A DNA stretch of 26,323 bases, from contig NZ_LSIJ01000024.1 in the NCBI RefSeq assembly GCF_001556185.1, forward strand, positions 1 through 26,323, written 5' to 3'. Source of the DNA: Sphingomonas sp. CCH10-B3 (GTDB taxonomy: Bacteria; Pseudomonadota; Alphaproteobacteria; Sphingomonadales; Sphingomonadaceae). Position 1 is the first letter of the stretch. Every line of letters starts with the position of its first letter. The position numbers were made by a program, and so were the translations under genes. Below, piece by piece: positions 19,453 through 26,323 of the stretch. The notes below the pieces were generated by a model. The model did not search any database, was not told the DNA's origin, and worked only from the letters and a program-made list of their open reading frames with translations.

Positions 19453-19503
19453 GCCCATCCCTTCCGGTTTGTGAACAAATCAATACTCAGGCGGCGCTAT
19501 CCT

Positions 19504-19529
19504 ATTATATAATTGCCCGCAAACGCAAT
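19504..19529 (-). promoter_or_regulatory. Candidate promoter and autoregulatory site of the Lrp-like gene
   Basis: On the minus strand a perfect TATAAT occupies 19509-19504. Just upstream of it ATTGC and GCAAT (19529-19525 and 19516-19512) form an inverted repeat spaced by eight bases. A clear -35 is not visible. The A+T-rich island is unusual here, and Lrp-family proteins commonly bind such sites at their own promoters. Confidence 0.4.
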
Positions 19530-19584
19530 TGTCCCACATTGTGACGTGCCAAAAAGAACGGTTCCCTTGGCCGTCCGCCCGCGG

Positions 19585-19600
19585 TTAAGAAATCCTTACG
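19585..19600 (+). promoter_or_regulatory. CtrA-like motif upstream of the histidine kinase
   Basis: TTAA (19585-19588), seven bases, then TTACG (19596-19600) comes close to the alphaproteobacterial CtrA consensus TTAA-N7-TTAAC. It lies about 35 bases before the kinase start. It is one mismatch short of the consensus in the second half, so this is a suggestion only. Confidence 0.3.
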
Positions 19601-19634
19601 ATGGCGCTCGTCAGGCGCGCCGAGGGACCGTGAT

Positions 19635-21470
19635 TTGCGCTTCGACGACAGTCTTTCCACCGTGTTGGCCACCGACGTCTCGACGCCCTTCGGTGCGCAG
19701 ACGGCATGGCGGCAGCTTGTCGATCTCGTCGGGCGCGGGCGCGCAGAAGCGACGATGGACACAATGGCGACGCTGCGCGACCTGCGCGCCCGCGTGCCCG
19801 CCAAGATTCGCGCGGCATCGGCGCGGGCGCTGACCTATGCCGCGCCGCCCGCGCCACTGGTGCGGCTGTTCGCCGAGGATGATGCCAGTGTCGCGGCGCC
19901 AGTCCTGCGCACGGCGCGCCTGCCGGCAAGCGACTGGACAGCAATGCTCGTCGCGATGTCGGCGCAGGGCCGCGCCATCCTGCGCCATCGGCGCGACCTG
20001 CCGCCGGAGGTGATGCGCGCACTTGGCGATTTCGGCCCGGTCGATTTCGTGCTGTCGGTCGATCCGGCGCGTGTGCCATCGGCAGATGGCCCGGCAGAGG
20101 CGTCGCGCAACCGGCCCGTTGCCGCATGGGACGCGCTGGTCGCCGACCTGGAGGCGGACGCGGCGGCGCCGTCCCCGCCCGAGGCTGTGCCCGTCGACGA
20201 ATCGACCTTCGCATCCTTTGCCAGCGTCGCGCAGGCGCTGCCCGCCGTCGTCGAGGCGCATCGTCAGCTCGGATGCGGCGAGACCGCCGAGGCGCCTGCG
20301 GCGGATGCACCCGGGCTGCCCGCCGCCGAGCCCGCGTCTGGGACGTTCCAGATTCCGGACATCGTCGCGCGCATCGACGCTTTCCGTCGCCAGCGCGACG
20401 AAGCCGCCGCGGTGCCGTCTGCGTCGCCGGTCCCGTTGCGTGCGCCAACGGCTCCTGCGCGCCGCTTCCAGTTCGAAACCGATGCCGACGGCATCATCCG
20501 CTGGGTCGACGGTGTCGATCGCAGCGCGGTGATCGGCATTTCGATCGCTTATGGCGCGGCCGGCGCTGCTGCTGTGGACGGCAATGCGACCGGGGCGTTC
20601 CGCCGCCGCGCCCGGCTCGACGATGCCCGGCTCGAAATCGCCGGCCAGTCGGCCGCGTCGGGTGCCTGGCGCATTTCCGCCATGCCGTGCTTCGATCGGG
20701 TGAGCGGCACCTTCATCGGCTATCGCGGTGCCGCCCGCCGCCCGCGTGCCGACGAGCAGGCACATATCGAAAGCGGCTCGGTGGATTCGCTGCGCCAGCT
20801 CGTCCACGAACTGCGCACGCCGACCACGGCGATCGCGGGCTTTGCCGAAATGATCGAAAGCGAAATGCTCGGGCCGGTCGGCGCGGCCTATCGCGGCTAT
20901 GCCGGGACGATCGTCGAGCAGGCGCGGGCGCTGCTGGGGGCGATCGATGATCTCGATCTGGCGACGCGAATCGAATCGCGCGCGCTCGATCTGCGGCCAA
21001 GCGACGTGCCGCTCGCGCCGATATTGGTCCGGGTGCTGAAGGACCTCGAGCCACTCGCGACGCTGCGCGGCGCCGAGACGACGCTCGACATCGGTTACGA
21101 TGTGCTTGCCAAGGGCGATGATCGCGTGATCGAGCGGTTGCTCGCGCGGCTGATTGCGGTGCTGGTATCGGCGGCGCGCGCGGGGGAGACAATCGCGGTG
21201 CTGGCGACGCGCGAGGACAGCGACGCCGTGGTCCGGCTGACGCGTCCCGAAGCGCTGATCGTTGCGACGGGCAATAGCGCGCCTCTGGCGATCGACGCCG
21301 AGGAAGAGGCGGCGGCGGGCGCGCCGCTGCTGGGGTCGGGCTTTGCGCTCCGGCTGGCGATGAACCTTGCCCGCGAGCTGGGTGGTACGCTCCTCATCGG
21401 CGAGACGCGCTTGACTTTGCGGCTGCCCGCCGCCTTTGCTGGCGATATGGGACAGGCGTCGACCAACTGA
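19635..21470 (+). CDS. Histidine kinase-like protein with helical N-terminus and degenerate ATPase domain
   Basis: The product is 611 residues from a TTG at 19635, seven bases after GAGGGA. Residues 25-145 are Ala/Arg-rich helices resembling DUF2336 or HEAT-type repeats. Residues 160-275 are a Pro/Ala-rich linker. Residues 277-368 look like a PAS fold (FETDADGIIRWVDG; GTFIGYRGAARRP). The HisKA helix is intact, with phospho-acceptor His391 in QLVHELRTPTTAIAGFAEM. In the ATPase part (about 460-600) the N-box Asn and the DxGxG G1 box are not recognisable, while a G2-like stretch SGFALRLAMNLARELGG remains. There is no membrane helix, so it is cytoplasmic. The deacetylase gene starts five bases after it. 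It may be a pseudokinase or phosphotransfer protein. Confidence 0.82.
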   Translation: MRFDDSLSTVLATDVSTPFGAQTAWRQLVDLVGRGRAEATMDTMATLRDLRARVPAKIRAASARALTYAAPPAPLVRLFAEDDASVAAPVLRTARLPASDWTAMLVAMSAQGRAILRHRRDLPPEVMRALGDFGPVDFVLSVDPARVPSADGPAEASRNRPVAAWDALVADLEADAAAPSPPEAVPVDESTFASFASVAQALPAVVEAHRQLGCGETAEAPAADAPGLPAAEPASGTFQIPDIVARIDAFRRQRDEAAAVPSASPVPLRAPTAPARRFQFETDADGIIRWVDGVDRSAVIGISIAYGAAGAAAVDGNATGAFRRRARLDDARLEIAGQSAASGAWRISAMPCFDRVSGTFIGYRGAARRPRADEQAHIESGSVDSLRQLVHELRTPTTAIAGFAEMIESEMLGPVGAAYRGYAGTIVEQARALLGAIDDLDLATRIESRALDLRPSDVPLAPILVRVLKDLEPLATLRGAETTLDIGYDVLAKGDDRVIERLLARLIAVLVSAARAGETIAVLATREDSDAVVRLTRPEALIVATGNSAPLAIDAEEEAAAGAPLLGSGFALRLAMNLARELGGTLLIGETRLTLRLPAAFAGDMGQASTN

Positions 21471-21475
21471 TCGCG

Positions 21476-22468
21476 ATGGCGGGATTTTCGCCGCCGGTGC
21501 CGGCGCCCGCCGCGCTTGTCGACTGGCCCGACAGTTTCGGTACGCACTTTACCGTCTTCGTCGATACCGAGGAGGAATTCGACTGGCGCGCCGATTTCGC
21601 GCGCGCCGGGCACAGCACCCAATCGGTATCCGCGATCCCGGCGGCACATGCCCGCTTCGCCGATCGCAGTGTGCCACTCGTCTATCTGGTCGATTATCCG
21701 ATCGCGACCGATCCGCGTGCGGTCGATATCCTGCGCGCCGTGCTCGCCGATGGCCGGTCGACGATCGGCACCCAGCTTCACCCCTGGGTCAACCCGCCGT
21801 TCGACGAGGCGCTGAGCCCAGCCAACAGCTATGTCGGCAATCTGCCCGAAGCCGTCGAAGCGGCCAAGCTCGACGTGCTGACGGCGGCGATCACCAGCGC
21901 TTTCGGGGCGCGACCGGTCGTCTATCGCGCGGGGCGCTATGGCATCGGGCCCAACAGTTGGCGGCTGCTGGTCGAGCGCGGCTATCGCATCGATAGTTCG
22001 ATCCGCGCGCATTATGACTATCGCGCCGATGGCGGCCCCGATTTCACCGCGGTCGGCAGTGCCGCCTTTCACTGTGGTCCCGACAATGCGCTGATCGAGT
22101 TGCCACTGACGACGGTCTTCACCGGGGTGCTGCGGCGGCGCGGCGAGACGCTGTACGGCACGTTGGGTCGCGTGCCGCGTGGCCGGGGCGTGGCGGCGCG
22201 CACGGGGCTGTTGTCGCGCGTATCGCTCACGCCCGAAGGGATGCCGCTGTCCGACGCGCTCGAAGCCGTGCGCGTGGCCGTGGGCGAGGGGACGCGCCTG
22301 CTGAATTTCGCTTTCCATTCGCCCTCGCTCGCGCCGGGGCACACGCCCTATGTCCGCAATGCCGCCGACCTCGTGGCCTTCCATCGCTGGTGGGACGGCG
22401 TGCTCGACCTGCTCGACCGGCTCGGCGCGCGGCCGGCGACGATTGGCGATCTGCTCGACGCCTGCTGA
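21476..22468 (+). CDS. WalW-like polysaccharide deacetylase-family protein
   Basis: The product is 330 residues with no signal peptide. NodB-type landmarks appear in order: FTVFVDTEEEFDW (metal-binding acidic motif, about 25-37), GTQLHPWVNPPFDE (His-Pro metal motif, about 98-111), PVVYRAGRYGIG (Arg motif, about 147-158), LIELPLTTVF, and FHSPSLAPGHTPYVRN near the C-terminus. The arrangement follows the WalW group, associated with surface polysaccharide loci, more than secreted peptidoglycan deacetylases. The ATG lies five bases after the kinase stop, so the two genes are almost certainly cotranscribed; that suggests a surface-sugar output for the kinase-like protein, which is an inference. No other polysaccharide gene is nearby. 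Confidence 0.88.
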   Translation: MAGFSPPVPAPAALVDWPDSFGTHFTVFVDTEEEFDWRADFARAGHSTQSVSAIPAAHARFADRSVPLVYLVDYPIATDPRAVDILRAVLADGRSTIGTQLHPWVNPPFDEALSPANSYVGNLPEAVEAAKLDVLTAAITSAFGARPVVYRAGRYGIGPNSWRLLVERGYRIDSSIRAHYDYRADGGPDFTAVGSAAFHCGPDNALIELPLTTVFTGVLRRRGETLYGTLGRVPRGRGVAARTGLLSRVSLTPEGMPLSDALEAVRVAVGEGTRLLNFAFHSPSLAPGHTPYVRNAADLVAFHRWWDGVLDLLDRLGARPATIGDLLDAC

Positions 22469-22508
22469 AACTTGCGCCCGCGCGCGCGCTTGCCTAGTCG
22501 GAGGCCAA

Positions 22509-22583
22509 GGGCCTGTAGCTCAATGGTAGAGCCAGCCGCTCATAACGGCCAGGTTGCGGGTTCGAATCCTGCCGGGCCCACCA
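22509..22583 (+). tRNA. tRNA with CAU anticodon, probably tRNA-Ile2 (lysidine type), else elongator Met
   Basis: A complete 75-base cloverleaf with encoded CCA: acceptor GGGCCTG/CGGGCCC, D arm GCTC-AATGGTA-GAGC, anticodon loop CTCATAA, T arm GCGGG-TTCGAAT-CCTGC. The anticodon is CAT. The acceptor stem and GGGCC start resemble alphaproteobacterial tRNA-Ile(CAU), decoded after lysidine addition by TilS, more than the elongator Met tRNA. The top anticodon-stem pair (27-43) is an A-C mismatch. Confidence 0.93.
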
Positions 22584-22659
22584 ATGCCCTGCCACGCAGC
22601 GCGCTTGCATCGCGCCGCACTCGCCCCTAAGCCCCGCTCGATCCGAAGCGTGTCAGCGT

Positions 22660-22736
<77 letters not shown>

Positions 22737-22847
22737 CGCTTGCGCGACGTCGCCGATGGGCCGTTAAAGCGCGCGCATGACTAAATTTTCCATGCGTGCT
22801 CATTTGGAACCATTGGCTGACGATGTGTAACAAATCCGTCATTTGGC

Positions 22848-22872
22848 ATCGTTACGGCCCTAACGATTTTTT
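22848..22872. terminator. ATCGTTA/TAACGAT hairpin followed by six T residues
   Basis: ATCGTTA (22848-22854), loop CGGCCC, TAACGAT (22861-22867) then T22867-T22872 look like a weak intrinsic terminator about 110 bases after tRNA-Pro. The stem is only seven pairs and A/T-rich. The second arm recurs immediately as TAACGAT at 22872-22878, so an operator function is an alternative. Confidence 0.4.
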
Positions 22873-22875
22873 AAC
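22860..22875 (+). promoter_or_regulatory. CtrA-like motif upstream of the giant protein
   Basis: CTAA (22860-22863), seven bases, then TTAAC (22871-22875) differs from the CtrA consensus TTAA-N7-TTAAC by one base. It lies about 40 bases before the ATG of the large surface protein. CtrA control of surface structures is known in alphaproteobacteria; use of this site is inferred. Confidence 0.35.
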
Positions 22876-22913
22876 GATCGTCGGCCCGCCGATTGGGCCA
22901 ATTGGGGGCTGAG

Positions 22914-25900
22914 ATGGCGGATGTTGGCGCGCGCGGCACGAAAATTGCCGGGTCGGACGAGTTTGCAGGACAGGCGACCGATAATGCCGCCAGGCTTTTC
23001 CTCGACGCCAATTACTTCAGCACGCTGTCGGCAGGCGACTCTACGACAAATGGCGTGACGAGCGCAGCGCCGCTGGTTCTGGCGCCGGAGCTGGAGAGCC
23101 AGTCGCAGCAGAAGCCCGGTACCGTCTTCGCGCCGCAGCCACAGCAGATCAATGCGGGGCAAGTCGCCTCGATCGCCTTTACGGCCGTTCAGTCGGACAA
23201 CAGCGGCGGTGCGGGCGGCGATTATTTCCAGTTCGTGCTGCTGGCGCCCGTTACGACGGGCACGACGATCTACTTCACCGACAACGGCTATCGGACCGAC
23301 GTTTCGGCGTTTCGCACGAATGAAAATATGTTGCGCTGGGTTGCGCAGTCGAATCTGGCGGCGGGCACCGTCGTTTCATTCGTCGCTCCCCTCGGGGCCG
23401 GCCCTGCCAGCACCGCCGAGTGGACCGGGATTACCCCGAGTTCCGGCGCGACTTTGGGGACGGCGGCCTTCGGGTTGGCCACGGCTGGTGACAATATCAC
23501 GGCGCTCGTCAACCCGACATTCGGCGGCACCGATGCTTTGACCGGAACGGCGATTGCCGCGATCACTTGGGGCGGCGCGACTTTTTCGCCGACCTTTACC
23601 GCATCCAGCGGCAATGGAACGACGGCTTTGCCTCCCGGTCTCACCGACGGTGTCAATGCTGTCTCGATCGCCGCCACCGACAACGGGCTCTACACCGGAA
23701 CAACGTTTGCCGGCACCCAAGATCAATTGCTTGCCGCGCTGAACAACGAGGGAAATTGGTCGACCAGCACGAACCCCTTCACGACCTTTGCCCCCGCGAC
23801 CGCGTTCACCGTTCAGCCCAGCGGCGCGTTTTCGATCAACGACCCGGTAGCGGTTGCCGAAGGCAACAGCGGCACGACGGCGATCACCTTCACGGTCACG
23901 CGCTCGGGAACCAACCTGTTTGGCGCCGCAAGCGTCGATTGGGCGCTCGACTTCACGGGTGTCAGCAACCCGGCCAACGGCGCCGATTTCTCGGGCAGCA
24001 CGAGCGGGACCGTCAATTTCGCGACCGATCAGACGACCGCGACGATCACCGTCAACGTTGCCGGTGACGTGGCGATCGAGCCAAACGAGAATTTCCGCGT
24101 CGTCCTGTCCAACAATACGGCCGGCACGACGACTTCGGATAACAGCGGCACTGGCACGATCACCAATGATGACCTGCCCAATGTCGCGCCGACCTTCGCT
24201 GTCTCGACCTTCGCAACGACCCGCGTGTCGACCACAGGTGCAGGCGCCCAGCAGACCGGCGGCGGTGCCACGACGGGGGCGAACGGCACGCTGTCGGTGT
24301 CGGCGGACGGCACGCGGCTGGTGTTCCAAAGCAGCGCGACGAACCTTGTCAGCGGCGACACCAATGCTGTTGCCGATACTTTCGTGAAAGATCTGGTGAC
24401 CGGCGCGGTCACGCGCGTCTCGGTCGGCACGACAGGCGCGCAACTCGGTGCGGCGTCGACCCTTGGGATCATTTCGCCCGACGGCACCCGGATTCTGTTC
24501 AACAACAACAGTAATGTTTCCATATATGATACGGCGACCGGGACCTCGTCGGTGGCTTCCGCAACGACGGGCGGGGCCGGCTTGGGCCAAAGCTTTGCCG
24601 GGGTGTTCTCGCCCGACGGCACCCGGATCGCCTTCTTCAGCTACAACAGCGGTGCAGCCGGAGACACCAACGGCAATGGCGACATCTATTTGAAGACGCT
24701 CGTCAGCGGGGCCACCCAGACCGGCGCGCTCACGTGGATTTCGCTGACGTCGACGGGGGGTGTTGGCAACAACCAGAACGACAAGATGCCCTTGTTCTCG
24801 GGCGACGGCGCCCGCATCGCGTGGTCGACCGATTCGACCAATATGGTGCCGAACGACACCAACGGCGTTTACGACGTCGTCATCCGCGACATCGCGACCA
24901 ACAATCTGTCGCGGGTGTCGACCACCAGCACTGGCGTGCAGGGCAACGGCCACAGCACGCTCGGCAGCATCAATTTCGATGGCACCAAGGTCGTCATCAT
25001 CAGCGCGGCGACCAATTTCACGTCGGGCGCCGATGCCAATGGCGCGCAGCAAGACATTTTCATCAAGGATCTGACGACCGGCTCGCTGACATTGGTGTCG
25101 TCGTCGGCCGCAGGGGTGCAGAGCAACGGCACCAGCCTGGGCGGCATATTGTCGCCCGACGGCACCCGCGTCGCTTTCATCAGCAATGCCACCAATCTGG
25201 TCGCGGGCGACACCAATGGCCAGTATGACCTGTTCGTCAAGACGCTCGCCACGGGTGCCATCCAGCGCATTTCCACCGCGACCGACGGCACGCAAGGCAA
25301 TGGCGGCTTCGGGACGCTGGGCCAGTTTTCGAGCAACTTCATCACCTGGTCGCCCGACAGCTCGACCGTCTATTACACCAGCGATTCGACCAATCTGGTG
25401 GCGGGCGACACCAATGCCCAAGCTGATGTTTTCGCGACCTTCCTTGGCGCGGGAGCGACACAGGGGTATGTCGAGAATGGCCCGGCGGTTCAGCTGGTCT
25501 CGAACGTCACGGTCGGCGACCCAGACAGCGCCGTCTATGCCGGCGGCACGCTGACGATTGCGATCACTGGCGGGGCGGCCACGGGCGATGTGCTGTCGCT
25601 GTCGGGCACTGGCATCACCGTGTCGGGCACTGACGTCAGCTATAACAGCACGGTCATCGGTACGCTGACCGCGAGCGCGACCAGCCTGTCGATCGCGCTC
25701 AATGCTTCGGCAACCGACGCGGCGGTGCAGGCGATCACGCAAGCCGCGCGCTTCGCCAACACGACCGAAGCACCCGCGACGGCGGCCCGCACGATTACAT
25801 TCACGCTGGTCGATGGCGGCGGCACGACCGGTGGCGGCAACGACACCGCGAGCTTCACGCGGACGGTATCGGCGGTCTCGGTCAATGACGCCCCTGCGGG

Positions 25901-26323
25901 CACCGACGGGAGCGTCACGGTTGGCACGGGCACCACGCGCGCCTTTACCGCTGCCGACTTCGGTTTCAGCGATATCGACGGCAACAGCCTGGCGGCGGTC
26001 CGCATCACCACGCTGCCCAGCGCAGGCACGATTTTCTACGACGCGGACGGGGCGGGCGGCAGCCTGACCTACACCGCCGCGGCAAGCGCAGGCACGCCCG
26101 GCTTCACGTTCCAGGTGCAGGACAATGGCGGCACCGCAAACGGTGGCGTCGATCTCGACCAGAGCGCGAACACGCTCACGCTCAACGTCACGCCGCTCAA
26201 CAATGCGCCTGCAGGCACCAACGCGACGCTGACGATCAGCGAGGACGCCCCGCGCACGCTAACGGCGACGGACTTCGGGTTCTCCGACACCGACGGCAAC
26301 AACCTGCTCGCTGTCACGATCAC
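22914..26323 (+). CDS. Giant repeat-containing secreted/adhesin-like protein, partial (runs off right edge)
   Basis: The frame from the ATG at 22914 (after GGGGG) is open for 1136 codons to the window end. No Sec signal is seen; residues 1-80 are Ser/Gln-rich and disordered. Domains in order: a lamin-tail-like beta domain (about 80-290; TTIYFTDNGYRTDV), a Calx-beta domain (about 303-420; VAVAEGNSGTTAITFTVTR, ending EPNENFRVVLSN), seven beta-propeller repeats (about 459-847) with SPDGTR strands, a beta-rich linker domain (about 860-990), then cadherin/VCBS-like repeats starting NDAPAGTD (FTAADFGFSDIDGNS; a second copy begins near 26207 as FGFSDTDGNN). The pattern fits a type I-secreted Ca-dependent adhesin whose export signal would lie at the missing C-terminus. 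Length and final function cannot be judged. Confidence 0.9.
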   Translation, partial: MADVGARGTKIAGSDEFAGQATDNAARLFLDANYFSTLSAGDSTTNGVTSAAPLVLAPELESQSQQKPGTVFAPQPQQINAGQVASIAFTAVQSDNSGGAGGDYFQFVLLAPVTTGTTIYFTDNGYRTDVSAFRTNENMLRWVAQSNLAAGTVVSFVAPLGAGPASTAEWTGITPSSGATLGTAAFGLATAGDNITALVNPTFGGTDALTGTAIAAITWGGATFSPTFTASSGNGTTALPPGLTDGVNAVSIAATDNGLYTGTTFAGTQDQLLAALNNEGNWSTSTNPFTTFAPATAFTVQPSGAFSINDPVAVAEGNSGTTAITFTVTRSGTNLFGAASVDWALDFTGVSNPANGADFSGSTSGTVNFATDQTTATITVNVAGDVAIEPNENFRVVLSNNTAGTTTSDNSGTGTITNDDLPNVAPTFAVSTFATTRVSTTGAGAQQTGGGATTGANGTLSVSADGTRLVFQSSATNLVSGDTNAVADTFVKDLVTGAVTRVSVGTTGAQLGAASTLGIISPDGTRILFNNNSNVSIYDTATGTSSVASATTGGAGLGQSFAGVFSPDGTRIAFFSYNSGAAGDTNGNGDIYLKTLVSGATQTGALTWISLTSTGGVGNNQNDKMPLFSGDGARIAWSTDSTNMVPNDTNGVYDVVIRDIATNNLSRVSTTSTGVQGNGHSTLGSINFDGTKVVIISAATNFTSGADANGAQQDIFIKDLTTGSLTLVSSSAAGVQSNGTSLGGILSPDGTRVAFISNATNLVAGDTNGQYDLFVKTLATGAIQRISTATDGTQGNGGFGTLGQFSSNFITWSPDSSTVYYTSDSTNLVAGDTNAQADVFATFLGAGATQGYVENGPAVQLVSNVTVGDPDSAVYAGGTLTIAITGGAATGDVLSLSGTGITVSGTDVSYNSTVIGTLTASATSLSIALNASATDAAVQAITQAARFANTTEAPATAARTITFTLVDGGGTTGGGNDTASFTRTVSAVSVNDAPAGTDGSVTVGTGTTRAFTAADFGFSDIDGNSLAAVRITTLPSAGTIFYDADGAGGSLTYTAAASAGTPGFTFQVQDNGGTANGGVDLDQSANTLTLNVTPLNNAPAGTNATLTISEDAPRTLTATDFGFSDTDGNNLLAVTI

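Noticed and set aside
22806..22827. GGAAC in front of the giant protein as a second EcfG promoter
   Set aside because: At spacing 16-17 the downstream bases are GTAAC or TAAC, not GTT, so the -10 half is missing.
23376..25742. 788-codon open frame on the minus strand
   Set aside because: It is an antisense shadow of the giant plus-strand protein; it is Arg/Gly/Ala-rich with no recognisable domain, as expected in GC-rich coding DNA.

Overview
The window looks like chromosomal DNA of a sphingomonad (Alphaproteobacteria, Sphingomonadales). Supporting signs are high GC content, the run eno - ftsB-like - pdhA - pdhB with a lipoyl domain fused to the E1 beta subunit, folate-dependent TrmFO instead of TrmA, a perfect EcfG-type (general stress response) promoter, and two copies of an inverted-repeat family built on GAGCGAAGTCGAG, which I associate with sphingomonad genomes. 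I see no prophage, IS element, CRISPR array or clear horizontally acquired island.

Layout. (1) 1-1214, minus strand: a DUF883 protein, a holin-superfamily membrane protein and a DUF3618 protein cut by the left edge form a tight three-gene envelope-stress operon behind the EcfG-type promoter. (2) 1366-5568, plus strand: enolase, an FtsB/DivIC-like division protein, and both pyruvate dehydrogenase E1 subunits, linking glycolysis to acetyl-CoA. (3) 5578-8854, minus strand: three translationally coupled Tad/Flp-pilus-type genes, one TadG-like with a von Willebrand A domain and two TadE-like pseudopilins. (4) 8966-12485: a squalene/phytoene synthase-family protein, an EF-hand protein, TrmFO (minus) and a YhhN/lysoplasmalogenase-family membrane protein. 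(5) 12614-13874: a small unknown protein, a DUF952 protein and a parDE toxin-antitoxin pair with a candidate operator. (6) 13882-17406, minus strand: gyrA and a short-chain dehydrogenase. (7) 17581-19452: an exported TPR protein and an Lrp/AsnC regulator, convergent on a strong hairpin. (8) 19635-22468, plus strand: an unusual histidine kinase and a WalW-like polysaccharide deacetylase, probably cotranscribed. (9) 22509-22736: two tRNA genes, CAU and Pro-UGG. (10) 22914-right edge: the first 1136 codons of a giant secreted or adhesin-like protein containing a Calx-beta domain, a seven-repeat beta-propeller and cadherin/VCBS-like repeats.

The points I would look at first are the giant protein with its apparent metal-binding propeller and repeat-rich promoter, the histidine kinase whose phospho-acceptor helix is intact while its ATP-binding boxes are eroded, the GyrA carrying Met where E. 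coli has quinolone-determining Asp87, the stress promoter, and the repeats and hairpins placed at convergent gene ends. Everything here was read by eye; no database or folding program was used.
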